NCBI GenBank assembly: GCA_022225965.2
Contig: JAKJXP020000070.1
Coordinates: 124,001-188,000 of the forward strand
DNA: 64,000 nucleotides
Reading direction: 5' to 3'
Origin: Diatrype stigma
Taxonomy: Eukaryota; Ascomycota; Sordariomycetes; Xylariales; Diatrypaceae
Part shown: piece after piece, positions 12,505-24,147 of the stretch
Layout: every line of letters begins with the position of its first letter
Position numbering within the stretch: the stretch's first letter is position 1
Program-made: the position numbers and the translations under genes
The notes under the pieces: generated by a model
Databases searched by the model: none
What the model was told of the DNA's origin: nothing
Seen by the model: the letters and a program-made list of their open reading frames with translations, nothing else

Positions 12505-13814
12505 TGTGCTTTCTTTGGATGCGGGTTATCAATGAATCTTGAAGAATGGGTTTGAATATAAGAGGCTCATGATCGTGTTGATCAAGTTGAATAAATTAAA
12601 ATAAAACAAGACACGGAAGTTGCTGGTTATATATGGCAAGGGATTCGTCCGTATATCACAATGTTTGCTATCTGGTGGGTTTAGCTCGAGTCTTTGCGAC
12701 GGTGATACTTCATGGTGAACAATCATGTTTGGACATCAGATGAGTAGCCTATATAGTCTGAGGCATGTATTGAGAACACTATTTTCGACCAAACGTTACC
12801 CTAGATGGAAGAATAGACGAACATTACATTGCGTAGGTCAATAGAATGTGCTACCCAATCACGCTGGAAGCGTCGAAATCAGATGGACACCCAGCAATGC
12901 TAGTCAACCTTGAGGAGTAAGCTATTTATGATCTCCTCACCAGAACCACTCGCATGAAACGTACTTGCGCTTACTGTCACTGGGCAACATATATGGATAA
13001 AAGGATAGGTAAACCATCATAAGTTGGAGGATACATATGCATCGGTGTAGTTTGTCTGTTGGTGCAACCACCTTACTGACATGTAGTCATGCTATGACGT
13101 CTAGCCACCCAAACAAGCACCGGTTGTGAGACTTCGTATGACTATGCAGTGACGAATGCTATCAAACAGAGCAATCGACATGTATCCGAAGGAGGATCTA
13201 GACGGGGCTTCGTGATGCAAGCTGGTGTATTGACTTGACAACACGGGTGCTGGTCGAGGCAAGAGAGCATCTCCGCAGTACTGCATGGTGTATGCCGTGC
13301 TACTGCGCTGCTGTATGGCCTCGAACTGCCTACATGAGCTATTGAGGAATGACAGGTGGAACCTGTTGACCTGAAGGTTTACATGTAGTGTGCTGGCGCA
13401 TTACTTGTAGACTAGCCGTTGGGCTGAGTAAAAATACCATGTAAGTGCTCTACGCATTCTTTCTTTGTTTCGATAGGGGAGTTGGGCTGTCTGTGGTGCA
13501 CTGACAAAGCCTCCGAGCAAATGAGGTGTCAAAGGGGCGAATAGAAATTCTATGTGGACATTCGATGGCAAGAGAGAATACCACAGTATAAGCCACAATC
13601 GAATAAAGAGAACACCTTATAGTACAGTGAAGTAGTGGTTGATCAAAGGAGACAATGACGTATTCCGCAGGCTCGGAGGCTGCAGCATATAAAGTGTGTT
13701 CTGTTGGAATCGCGAGACGATCCGCGTTCTTCTTTCCCACCCTATTGCAACAATACCCCCAAAATAACCACGAGAAAACAAGAAGGCATAAGACAGAAAC
13801 CAACAATCCCCAAG
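12505..13814. other. intergenic region between two secreted-protein genes
   Basis: No recognisable gene. The distal end holds the promoter of the small secreted protein, with a TATAAAG at 13688-13694 and an A/C-rich leader just before the ATG at 13815. Confidence 0.5.
13688..13694 (+). promoter_or_regulatory. TATA box of the small secreted protein gene
   Basis: TATAAAG lies 121 bases before the ATG at 13815. The intervening sequence becomes rich in A and C, as is usual for fungal 5' leaders. Confidence 0.5.
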
Positions 13815-14003
13815 ATGAAATTCACTACCATCCTGTTAGCCTCCGGCACGCTGGTCCCAACAGCATTCTGCGGCACAATCCCAGTCCGCGACGCAATCAC
13901 GACCTTCAGGCCAGTGGCAAGAGACACAACAATAGCACATCTAGACAGGAGCAAGGTCGAATCTGGTTGGAACGAGCATAAGAAACACCCTTCGAGGCGC
14001 TGA
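13815..14003 (+). CDS. very small secreted protein (62 residues), possibly truncated
   Basis: The ATG at 13815 sits in good context (CCCAAGATGA) behind a TATA box. It opens a signal peptide (MKFTTILLASGTLVPTAFC) followed by a short, mostly polar chain with no cysteine after the signal region, ending HKKHPSRR. I recognise no family. The frame stops at 14003, but the following 330 bases contain protein-like stretches in other frames. In one reading (14123-14336) a cysteine-containing segment (HHVCGINCKRYDRSS, then EDAGSCG) is broken by a TAA. So this may be the intact front end of a decayed gene, or a gene with introns I cannot place. Confidence 0.45.
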   Translation: MKFTTILLASGTLVPTAFCGTIPVRDAITTFRPVARDTTIAHLDRSKVESGWNEHKKHPSRR

Positions 14004-14122
14004 GTAGGAACTCGACCCCGCGCTGGCCCGCGGCGACATCTTCAATCCGAAAATGCCAAGGAAACCCGTGATGGTCCGTCGGGTGGTTCCAGTGCCGGTT
14101 GAAGACTGTTGGCAGAACATGA

Positions 14123-14336
14123 GAGACCAACGAACGGCATGACCTATTTGATTTGGAAGTGGGATATGAGAGACGAAGTTTCCGATAACGCAGTAATCAT
14201 TATCATCACGTCTGTGGGATCAACTGTAAACGCTACGACAGATCAAGCGGGTCGGTTGACAGCAAGACTTCACCGACATCGTTGCAGGAGGTTGGCGATT
14301 CCAGGGAGGATGCCGGAAGTTGCGGCATCGCTGTAT
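14123..14336 (+). pseudogene. possible decayed 3' part of the small secreted protein gene
   Basis: One frame reads as a coherent polar, cysteine-bearing segment interrupted by a single in-frame TAA near 14186. It contains ERRSFR before the stop, HHVCGINCKRYD after it and SREDAGSCGIAV at the end. It is out of frame with the signal-peptide ORF just upstream. A competing open frame (14109-14405) covers the same bases. The call rests only on amino-acid composition and proximity, so it is weak. Confidence 0.25.
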
Positions 14337-16390
14337 AAAGGGATTCTCAGAGTAGACGGCGGAAAACTGTTATATAGTTGGCATGGAGTTCTGCAACAAA
14401 TGTAAATAACACTTGTACTGTCTCTTGACCCCTGAAAGTTCGTGTACTCCAGCTGCTTCATCACCCTCTTCTCGAGTCCTGATCCGCGTATCTGCCTCTA
14501 AGGCGTAATGCATGATTTAGTCAGGTACCCAGTCCTAAGCACATTCAGTTCTAATCTCCTCAGCTTCAAAGTGAGATTGAAATGAAGTCGCTTGATGGTT
14601 TCGGATACCCGTGTTCGATTGGGTCGTTGATGAAAATGGCCTCGATAAAACTTGGGGTAGAACAGTTTCGATAAGCTGATAAGACATGAGACCATCCCGG
14701 TCCTCTCGTCAGAAACTGTTGCAGGTGGGCTGTTCCTTCTCATTAATAGTACCTACCTAGGCATTATCTTGCATGAACTTTGTTGCCTTGATGTCTTCCA
14801 ACCAAGGTTGTTTACAAAATAAGAAAAGTGGCCCAGAGTGCAAGCAGCAAGCCATCGTGCCCTTGAGTGCTTACAAGGGATAAGGTAAATAACTGTAGGT
14901 AAGTAGGTACCTACCTAGGTACCTATAGGATTCCTTCGGCGGAGCTGTTCCATAATCCATGTTGGTAATGTATGTACCTAGTATGCATGCATGCACTTTA
15001 TCTGCGCTTCAAGGCCCAGTTCTGCACAGCAAGTTCCCTCGGTTCCAGTCCCAGTCCCAGTCCCAGTGCAAACGATATCAGCATCGGCATCTCCAATTCT
15101 CCAATATCCCGGGAATGGCCCCTGGCATTAGCTTCTCTTAGTGTATGACTCCATGGGTGACAGCTATGGGCACCATTCGGCACTACTCCCGCCTCACCAG
15201 GTGATGGTGGGGGGGAATCATGGATGGGAGCAGGTATCACCAACCTAAACTGTCTGGTGGCGTTCACAACTTCACGGAAGGTACACGCACTCATCATTCA
15301 TAATGCTGTTGGCAGCATCAATGCGATGCTGAAAGGATAAGGTCAGCATGTTGGAACGGCATTGTACAAACCAAATTGAGCGACAAATGAGAATTTATCA
15401 CTGCCCGGCTACCTAATAAAGGACTCGATGCGGACCCAACTTGGCTAGACCTCATCACAGTTTCACCTGGAGAGTCACTTCGATGCTTTTTTATTCTTTT
15501 ATCTTGGGCCAGCTTGGGCGAAGACCGTCCGATCCCTGGGTCAACCCTTGTAAAACCATCCCTAGCTCTCTGGCTGTGGCACGCCGCGCACCCCTAAAGC
15601 AGCTTATCAAACAGGCATTTCTGGCGCTCTGGGAGGGGGCGTGGGAGGCAGCTGGGAGGGAAGCGGGGGTGCTGAGTACGAAGTAATTTACGCGGTAAAA
15701 CGGTACCTGATACGCGGTGGCAGCCCCTACTAGCCAGAGCAGGTGGTGGGGCAGGTCATGTGATATCGCATACGGTTCGCGTAGATTGAATTCTTGGCGA
15801 CGCGTCGGTCAACTACCATCATGGGAAAGACGTGTTTGCCTTGGGACATAAAATCGGACTGGTACGGCAGCCTGAGAACCGGGGCGACAGTGTTTTTTAC
15901 CACCATCGCACCATCACACCATCGCACCCTCGCACCCTGACGGCCTGCCAGCCTGCGCCTGCGTACTACCACACTGCAGCACTCAGCTAGGCACTCACTC
16001 ACCCAAGCCCCCCGACATGGGTTTCGGTTTCGGTATATATGGAGGGCCTCGGCGCTCAATTCCTTCTCTTTCATTATTCCGCAATCTCCCCGGGGCCTCA
16101 GGTGTGTAAAGTAAGATAAGTAAGGTAATAATTTCCAATCCCCCATCTCCCCCATTTCAACCATTTCCCCGTCTTTTCTTGTTGCGTCTTGCTGCATCTT
16201 CATTTTTCATCCTGATTTTATTTCCATCCTCCCATCCTATCGCCAAGTTCCAACTCTGCAACCCGAACGTCCCGGAAGAAACTCGTCGATTCTCATCTCC
16301 TCGATTGCCTTCGGTTGGAGTTCCTAGTCGCACAGGCTGTCTCTCGAGTTCCCATTACACTCCCTCCCCGATCGGAGAGTCACCAGCAAG
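14337..16390. other. intergenic region with CT-rich promoter before the BTB gene
   Basis: No gene recognised. It contains a TACC/GGTA palindromic microsatellite (about 14894-14927) and a (CAGTCC)n stretch near 15048-15066. The last 350 bases are pyrimidine-rich, with a TATATAT element at about 16034-16040, and probably form the promoter and leader of the BTB protein gene at 16391. Confidence 0.5.
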
Positions 16391-17487
16391 ATGTTCAGCC
16401 GACGGATCGATCCGAGTGCCAGTTCTAAGGGTTCCTCCTCGAAGGGTCACAAAGTCAGCAGATCAAGCTCTTCCTTCAGCAAAGCTCATGGCGTTTCTAA
16501 GAGTCGCCATGAGCCACGTCGTCGGCCGACAACAGCGGCGTCGTCCTCTATCGTGATGACTGATGCGTCTATGTCTTCCCCAGCCAAGTTAGTAGCCCAT
16601 CAAGATCTCATCAACCTTATCTCAATTCGTTTCGTCTGGTATCGTAGCCACGTAGTCGCTGACAAGTTCCTCTTTGCAGCGCCTTGACCCCATCCATCGT
16701 CACGCTCGTTGTCGGAAAGGAGAATCGGATCTTCGCTGCCCATGAGGACGTCCTCTGTGCCTCGCCGTTCTTTCGCGAGACGCTCTCGGAGATGTACATG
16801 GACTCGAAAGACAGCAAGCGCCTCTATCTGAGCGAAGAAGAGCCCGAAATCTTCTCATCCATCCTAGAGTATCTCTACAAGGGTGACTACACTCCTCGGC
16901 TGATCCACAACAAGCGTAAGAATACTTGGGAGATGGAGCAGCTGGGCGAGGAGGGCGGTGCCGCTTCCGAAATGACTGTGTACCATCATAGTGTCGATGG
17001 CTATGTCTTGAAGGACACCGTCATCTATTGCACTGCTGGTAAATTTGGACTTGATGAGCTTAAGGGCATAGCACTGCAAAAGCAAGGTCTTCGTGAGTAT
17101 ATACCTTATGCCGGCACAATACAATTCCGGTTCACTGACTGACTGTCGTTGTGTTTTTGTAGAGTCCGGCATCCAGTGCGGCACTATCCTGGCATCGGCC
17201 CGTTATGCCTATGCCAACACACCCGAGAGCGACTCTAAGCTTCGAGCACACTACTTGGCCCTCATCATCCGAAGCCGCAGCACCTTCAAGCGAAGTGGCA
17301 CGATGCAGCTTGAGATGTACAATGGAAACAGCCAGCTGTTCTTCGATCTGTTTGTCGCCTTGTGCAACCATGTTGACGACATCTCTAGCGCCCAGTAAGC
17401 TCCTTTGGCGCCTTATACCTACACAGTGCCAAAGCACTGACTCATCTTCATAGGAGCACGCCCCGCAGCAACCGGCACTTCTTTTAG
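16391..17487 (+). CDS. BTB/POZ domain protein
   Basis: Four exons (16391-16587, 16680-17092, 17163-17394, 17454-17487) give 291 residues. The first 65 residues are a basic Ser-rich disordered leader. A BTB/POZ fold follows from about residue 70: TLVVGKENRIFAAHEDVLC, then SPFFRETLS and LSEEEPEIFSSILEYLYKGD, the classic hydrophobic and aromatic pattern of that fold. A spacer (NKRKNTWEMEQLGEEGG) separates it from a helical region (YCTAGKFGLDELKGIALQK) of the kind that follows BTB domains in many fungal proteins. BTB domains mediate dimerisation and often recruit Cul3 ligases or transcription factors. No partner domain (kelch, MATH, zinc finger) is present, so the specific role is unknown. The last exon adds only 11 residues (STPRSNRHFF). 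Confidence 0.83.
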
Positions 17488-19078
17488 GTTGCCTATCGAG
17501 ACAATCGAGGCAATGGGGCATTGCCTTCCCACATTGCTGATGCTTTTTCTATTCTCTTCTCAAACAAGGGGCGACTTTTCACCCCCTCCATAATGATTAA
17601 CGATTTCAATACTCCTTTCTTCTTCTATTCGCCATCAATGTATCAGAATGACGCGAGGGTTTCAATACGGACATTTCTAATAACGCAAATACCACAATAC
17701 AACAGAGGGGATATGAGGGCGTTCTCGGCGTTTAGGCGACCCACTGGACTATGGTGATGGCCGGCATATCTGCATCTCAGACGAACATCCCCTGTGTTCC
17801 ACTACTGCCATGAGAATCGGATATGTTGGTTGTCTTTTCCAGCACGGGTCGGAGTTGTCGTTTATTTCCTATTCCTTTTATCCGTCATCGCTTTTGCCGT
17901 TTCAACTACGAAGGAATACGCAGGAGCGGGTGGCATGGTCCGCATGAGATGAAACGGGATGTGATGAGATAGGATGCGATGCTCTGGTTTGGATCTTGCT
18001 GCAAAGGGCAGCGAAGATCTACCCAAACGAGAGCTGGAAAACGGGGAGAAAGACAGAAAAAAAGGGAAGGCGAATGATCTTGAAGATTGCAAAACCTTGT
18101 TAGAATGGATCTGTCATGCTGCTTTCATGTACTATTATGCTTCTGAGCTATCGTTTACGGCGCGAGCTTCAGGCCCCGGTCGTTGTCAGGCTGACCAGCC
18201 CTGGGCCTAACCACCTCACTACCTTCGACAAGCAATGATGATAAATTCCATGCTTGTACCAAAGTTGTCGTGCTGGGGTAACTTTCAAGTGATATTGGTA
18301 TGCTCTGTATAGTTGTCACCCACCCACCTAGTCTAAGTGAGGTACGTAAGTCTCAGTAAGGATATCGAGCAGAACATAGCAGATGAGGGAGGGCCTGGCT
18401 GCCAACCTGAGGTTTTCGGCATAGCTAATTGGCTGTTGTAACTACTTAGCTAAGAGAAAACGGACATGTGCATAAAGACCTTGGGTGTACTTATCTCCAT
18501 GGGCTGATCGTCTGCTCCCGCCGAGTCGAGTCTCACATTCTTGTCTGAGTACTACTATACACCCAACGAGTGCATGGCATTATCCCGAGGAAGGGTAGAA
18601 TAGTGATCTCAAACGCAATTGACTGGATATATCCTATTCGTCCTGGACATTGGACAGTCGTTACCGGCAGATATATAATCACACAGAGAAGTCTGCGATT
18701 TTATATCATATCACTATTACATCTAACAGTCTTACACCTGCTACAGGCAGGCTGACTGGTTTATCTGCAGATCACGAGTATCGCATGGGTTGGATGAAAC
18801 CTTATGCAGGATTGGAGTCATTGGAGTTGGAGTCAATGGAGTACCGAGCCAAGATCGGACTTAGGTACTTCGTACTTGACTTATTACACTTAAGACCAAC
18901 AACCAACGACCAACAGCCAATAGCCAGCAGCCAATAGCTAACTGCCAACAGCTAACGACCAACAAATATAGCATTTATATATAAGTCATCTGGGTTCAGC
19001 TGCTACCTCCGTGTATACATGTGAATATTGTATGATACCTATGATATATAATTCCGACCACCCGCTAGACGACTACCA
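17488..19078. other. intergenic region, nothing recognised apart from a short repeat
   Basis: No gene-like open frame with a domain. The right end has a degenerate heptamer array (CCAACAG/CCAATAG) at about 18893-18963 and an AT-rich segment before the sulfotransferase relic. Confidence 0.5.
18893..18963. repeat. degenerate CCAACAG/CCAATAG heptamer array
   Basis: About ten imperfect 7-base units (ACCAACG, CCAACAG, CCAATAG, CCAGCAG and similar). Noncoding simple repeat. Confidence 0.7.
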
Positions 19079-19255
19079 ATGAGCATGTTCCGACTGGACT
19101 TGAACGGCTGGTTCTGCCAACTCCTGGAAAAGATCTATGCCCTCCCCGAGCCCCCTCCGCGCAAGCGCACCAAGCCCATGGAGGTGATATGCGTGGGACT
19201 GCCCCGCACCGGCACCGAATCCCTCCAGAACGCCCTGCTGAGGCTATCGGGAGAC
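19079..19255 (+). pseudogene. 5' fragment of a Sulfotransfer_4-type P-loop protein
   Basis: The ATG at 19079 opens about 57 residues that match the start of the fungal NAD-/sulfotransferase-like P-loop family (PF17784 type). After a hydrophobic/basic leader (PPPRKRTKPMEVICV) comes the nucleotide-binding motif GLPRTGTESLQNALLRL. Family members continue for roughly 200 more residues with a GYDHTYH-like segment. Here homology ends abruptly after NALLRL and the frame stops at 19279. Beyond about 19250 the best protein-like reading is on the opposite strand, so the gene has been cut and joined to unrelated sequence. Non-functional as seen. Confidence 0.6.
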
Positions 19256-19560
19256 AGGCCGGCGGAAAGCTTGGTATAAAGCCCGTTTATGGCCGGATAG
19301 TTGACGGGATAGGTCAGCAGCCTGAAGATGAAGCTCTGGTCTCGGAACAGAGTCGTTCGGAGGTTTCCCAGATTGACGGCAATGCCGAGGGTAGGTCCAT
19401 GGACCATCGTAAGTACCCGAGTAAAGATCTTATTACATTTCACATTTGGGTTTAGCGATTGAGCGCCAGCCGAGCTCAACTCGATTTCGGCAGTTGAAGG
19501 GCTGGCTCTCGGAGGTTATCATCGGCTCCGGTCCGCCGAAGAGCAGGACGTAAGGCTCAT
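19250..19560 (-). pseudogene. unidentified minus-strand coding relic
   Basis: On the minus strand two stretches read like protein: GGPEPMITSESQPFNCRNR (about 19545-19490) and GPTLGIAVNLGNLRTTLFRD with FRLLTYPVNYPAINGLYTKL (about 19405-19260). They are separated by a frame change and stops. I do not recognise the family. It abuts the truncated sulfotransferase fragment in the opposite orientation. Confidence 0.3.
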
Positions 19561-19808
19561 CATCAAGAACGCGGGTCACGATGGAGATATGCCTCCCCAG
19601 ACTACCGTATGCAGTAATTAGTGCCGTGTATTATAGGCTTCGTAAAGATACATCCCTGATGTACATTCTTCCATTACAGGTCTGTACCAACTTGAATAAG
19701 ACCATATGCCACATGGTGGTCCATATTCTATCGGCTCGGATCCTAGAAATGTACTACTGGCGGATCGACAAAGATAGTCTCATCGATAGGTGTGTTTACC
19801 ATTCTCGC
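19561..19808. other. short intergenic remnant
   Basis: Nothing recognised between the relics and the 3' end of csn12. Confidence 0.4.
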
Positions 19809-21622
19809 TCATACACCAGTTCCAGGGAACGCCCCAGTTTTGCTAAGCACCACAAAGCCGCGCTCATGTGCGATATAGCCCTTCATGAGATTCTGCCATA
19901 TGCCGTTAGTAATTACCGTTGAATCACGGTAGGGTATGAGTTCAGAGGACAAGGTGGTAGGAGAAGGTTTGCCTGATATTGTGATGTGGCATAAAGGCAA
20001 ACATGACATGATGATGACCATGTGGGGGTTCCGAAGAGTAGCTGGAAAAGAGGCATTTGAGGTGTTTAATGTGTTCAAGGCGGCTGGTTGCCAGCTGAGG
20101 ACGTAGCAGAAAAGGGACTCGTACCTTGTAGATCATGTTGGCCAAAAGGCATTCGACTTCGTCAGTGTCGATGTCGACCCCACCCTTAACCTTCATGGCC
20201 GCAGCGAATTCAGCTACCGGAATTCTTGTCCGGCGTACAGGCGCCGCTCCGTTCTTGGACTCCTCGTAACCTCCTGCGATGAACACTTTCCGTAGTAAGT
20301 TGCGCAGGGCGATATCGCGGCCACGTTCTAGCGTAAGGTAAATACGGCGCTTGATGAACTCGTCCTCGCCTCCTTGCAAAGCCATGTCGAAAGCATGGAG
20401 GTCTCCCTTTTTGATTGCTTGAGCCAGTGGCAGGAACAGTCTCTGTAGCCTGGAAAAGGGCTGAAGCAATTGGGCGCTAGGTAGCGTGTGGGTAGTCAAT
20501 AGATGACACGGGATAAGATAGGTCAAGATTAGCCTGTTCTATGTTAGCTAGGTGCCAAAACCGAGCTGGTCGAGGATATGCCTACTCGAGATTCCGCGTA
20601 GCATTCTTGTGACACATCTGCCAGGCTTCGGTCAGGTGTTTCTCGGCCTAACGCCATGTTAGCTATCTCATGACTGAAATGCTGGATGAAGAAGGGCACG
20701 GAACCTCCACGTAGCTCTCCTCCAGAAATGCGAGGACACCCTCGTAATACTTGAAGGTGACTTGTTGAGACGCAGGAAACTTGTTAAGAGCGGGCATGTC
20801 TCCCCGAGTAGCAGAAAGAGCCTTCAGGACGTTCTTCGAGAGGCCAGCGGCGTTCAGCTTGAAATAGGTCTTGAACAGGAGGTTGATCGCATAGTAGATA
20901 CCCCATTTGCGGGACTCTTCGAGGGGTGCCCTGTTTCTGCTATCAGCGGCATGCCAGCATAACCCAATGAACAGGAAATCTTACCTATCACTGAGACATA
21001 GGTTAAAGATGCGGTTCAGCTGTCGTGCACAATCTTCTAGATGCTTGTTCTCCTCTGATTCCGGGTCAAAGTCGTCCTGGAAGTTGGTAACAGCGTCCTC
21101 GCCACTTCGACGTCTCTCCTCGTCTGCCCGGATGGCATATAGTCTCAAGTACCTCCCCGCAACATACAAGCAGGGGATGGTCCAGTTCTCGAAGTCATGG
21201 TTTGTGTATCCCCGGGTGATGAGTAGGGTCAACTCTTTCCATGCTTCATAAACCTTCTTCCATGATGACTATTCCCTACTAGGTCAGATCCAAATGCTAG
21301 ACGATGAGTGAGATCCCCGCTAGCCACATACCTTCACATCACCCCGCAAGCCTTCAGCTGCCAAGATCTCACCAACAGCAGTCCAGTAGGCAATGTAGAT
21401 CTCATACCACCCTGTCGTCTCCTCTTTGGATAGTCTTGGGCGCGACTGATCCTGGTAAAAGAGGAACTGGATATCGGATTGCGCAGCCCTGGCATCGCCT
21501 CGACCCCAGATGGACAGCAACTTGCTTGAATACAGCTGGATATCAGGGCGAAGGGTCTCGGCTAGCTGATCGCCCTTCAAGCCGGCGTAGGCCTGCCTGA
21601 AGTCCTGGATGAGAGTATCCAT
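19809..21622 (-). CDS. csn12: CSN12/Thp1-type PCI-domain protein
   Basis: Six exons on the minus strand (21622-21332, 21268-20985, 20930-20705, 20647-20586, 20533-20125, 19892-19809) join without frame breaks into 451 residues, the usual size of fungal Csn12. Diagnostic segments are [48 protein letters not shown] and [21 protein letters not shown]-terminal PCI/winged-helix region follows ([19 protein letters not shown], then [15 protein letters not shown] and [14 protein letters not shown]). The last intron is long (about 230 nt) with a perfect TACTAAC branch site. The PCI fold suggests a scaffold in COP9-signalosome-associated or TREX-2-like mRNA export complexes; in yeast Csn12 also touches splicing. 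The donors at 20704 (GTTCCG) and 20585 (GTAGGC) are weak but forced by the conserved protein. Divergent from rpl20. Confidence 0.9.
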
Positions 21623-22377
21623 GGCGGATGGTGGAGGTGAATCTGAGTACCGCAGTTCCTAAACCGGTGTCATTTTTACAGCCTCGCCGAGTCGTCGTCA
21701 ATGAATGATCGATGTGGAATTCGTCGTGAACAACTACGATGTACCCAGTTAGGTAGTACGTAGTAAGGTCGGTAGCTGTTGACTGCCCTTGGTAGCCTTT
21801 CTTATTGTTGTTATGTGAATCTGATTGGTCGCATGTTGACAATGGGAGGTCGGCAGTCGGAACTTCAAGGTTGGATGCCCCATTCCATCGCCGCTGCCCA
21901 GTGGCAGATGCCCAGTGCTCCCTGCATATAAGGTACCTAAGTACCGACGTCCAGATAACGTTATCTTGACCGCTTATCTAAGTAGTCCAGCTGGAAGGTG
22001 GGGCTCCAGGGCTGCAAGGGAGCCCGAAATGGAGCCACATTCCATGAGCCACACGAGTATTTAATCAGCCACACTAGAATTTTGAATCGAAAACAAGAAA
22101 CCCTGAGCCCCGCAAGCTTGGACCATCTACCCATCGGAGTCCTGACCAATAGAAATCCGCAACTCCACTCGCTTAGCCCTTTCACAGAAATTTGCCATTG
22201 CCAAATCTTTTTGGTGTGGTGACCGACCGTGTGGACTTCTCAATCAAATTATCGCAAAGTCCGTCTCGGAACAAAATCTCAACCCACGCATCACGAGAAC
22301 GACGAGAACACCAGTCACAGTAAGTCAGGCAGCTTCGAATATACCACCAACCTTGTATATACTGACAATTTCTTCAG
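21623..22377. promoter_or_regulatory. shared divergent promoter region, csn12 and rpl20
   Basis: A 755-bp stretch between the starts of csn12 (minus) and the ribosomal protein gene (plus). It contains TACC/GGTA short repeats near 21739-21770 and 21932-21945 and no gene of its own. I did not identify specific factor sites. Confidence 0.45.
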
Positions 22378-23495
22378 ATGGGTAAGCATTCTTTTTTTCC
22401 TGTCATCGCATCGCCTTGGATTATACTTCCGCCAGTATCTGCACCTGCCGTTGAAGACCGCCAATAACGACCGTGATGGGATTTTCTGGATTGCGACGTG
22501 TACACGACAACCACTCCCCAGCTAGCAAAGGGCAACAAATCAACACGAGGAATGGCGACCTGGATAGACCTGCTGGGATCGCAGGAATTGGGACGAATGG
22601 CATATCAACGAAATACTACTGTCGGCAAAATGAACTTCACACCTAGGTCAACAAATACTCGAGTTGACCTCGATCCGTCCGTCACGATACCCGCCACGAT
22701 ACGATGAAAACGACATGATACAGCAATATACTTGGCGACGGAGTTTTCTTTCCGCTCAGCGACTTCCCACGGACTGTTTTCGCGGGCGTTCTTGGATTGC
22801 AATGATGGAGCGACGGGGGAATATCTGCTAACAGTATGGTTCATCAGGTCGTCTTCAGGAATACCAGGTCATTGGGCGCCATCTGCCCACCGAGTCCAAC
22901 CCGGCCCCCAAGCTGTACCGCATGCGGATCTTTGCCCCCAATGAGGTCGTCGCCAAGTCCCGCTTCTGGTACTTCCTGATGAAGCTGAGAAAGGTCAAGA
23001 AGTCCAACGGTGAGATCGTCAGCTTGAACAAGGTATGTTCCATCGAACTCGGGGATTGTGAAATAACTTCGAGCTAGTGCTGATTAGATGTGTTTGTTTC
23101 TAGATCCACGAGAAGCGACCCCTCAAGGTCAAGAACTTCGGCGTCTGGATCCGATACGACTCGCGATCCGGTACCCACAACATGTACAAGGAGTACCGTG
23201 AGATGTCGAGAACCGATGCGGTCGAGGCTCTCTACCAGGACATGGCCGCCCGCCACCGCGCTCGTTTCCGTTCCATCCACGTACGCGATCCAATTTCCCC
23301 GCCTGCTAGACGTGGTGTGACTAACCCAATTTGTAGATCCTCCGTGTCATCGAGCTCGAGAAGACCGATGATATCAAGCGCCCCTACATCAAGCAGCTCC
23401 TCAGCAAGAACCTGTCTTTCCCTCTGCCTCACCGCAAGCCCCAGATCAGCAACAGCAAGATCTTCAGCGCTACCCGACCATCCACGTTCGCGTAA
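22378..23495 (+). CDS. rpl20: 60S ribosomal protein eL20 (L20/L18a)
   Basis: Four exons: 22378-22381 (only ATG plus one base), 22848-23032, 23104-23280 and 23337-23495. Together they encode 174 residues, the normal length for eL20. The sequence is highly conserved: [74 protein letters not shown] and [19 protein letters not shown]. eL20 sits on the large subunit near the central protuberance. The first intron is 466 nt, far longer than the others. A 5' intron right after the start codon is common in highly expressed ribosomal protein genes and may carry transcriptional or snoRNA elements, although I found no clear box C/D pair. It converges on the Zn2Cys6 gene with a 378-bp gap. Confidence 0.96.
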
Positions 23496-23873
23496 GGGGG
23501 TTTTCATGTTACTGTGTGGTTTCGGGAATGGTTATGCCGGTGTTCATTATGGAATTGCGGAAAATTTCACTAGCATATGCTCTCGGTAGTAAGAGCAAAA
23601 GAAATTAAAACCACAACTGAGCAATGAATGAGCAAATGAATGTGATGGCACATTGACCGTCATTCCACCGCCCATGAGCGTAGACATTATTGTGTGGGAT
23701 GCTAAGGACCAAAGCCCCTGGTTACGAAAACCTCTTACGTGAAGAAGAATCGAGAGCCTTCCGGCTTCAATCTGATTTATTAAGCTGGGTGTCTGGATCG
23801 TGCCTAGAACTACGTATGTAGGTAGATATGGTTACATTGTAATGTACAGCAAGTGACCATTTCCCATGGTCGT
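23496..23873. other. convergent intergenic region
   Basis: Shared 3' region of rpl20 and the large Zn2Cys6 gene. No coding feature seen. Confidence 0.5.
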
Positions 23874-24089
23874 CTAACTTCCATCGCTTGGAGATGTCCA
23901 CGGCCCCTCGGCATGCGTGTCGTTGATAAATTCGTCCCAGGCGCTCCAGTCCATCGTCTCCCACTCTGCCGCTCCTGCCATAGGCAGATCAAAGCTGACA
24001 TCGGGCCACGCCATTGAGTCGCCGAACCAGGCTGTGGGAGGAGCAGATATACTAGGCCTACCTAGATCCGGCACTGCTATGGGGTGCTG

Positions 24090-24147
<58 letters not shown>

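Noticed and set aside
22382..22847. Intronic box C/D snoRNA in rpl20
   Set aside because: CGATGAAA and GTGATGG resemble box C, but no properly spaced CTGA box D or terminal stem was found.
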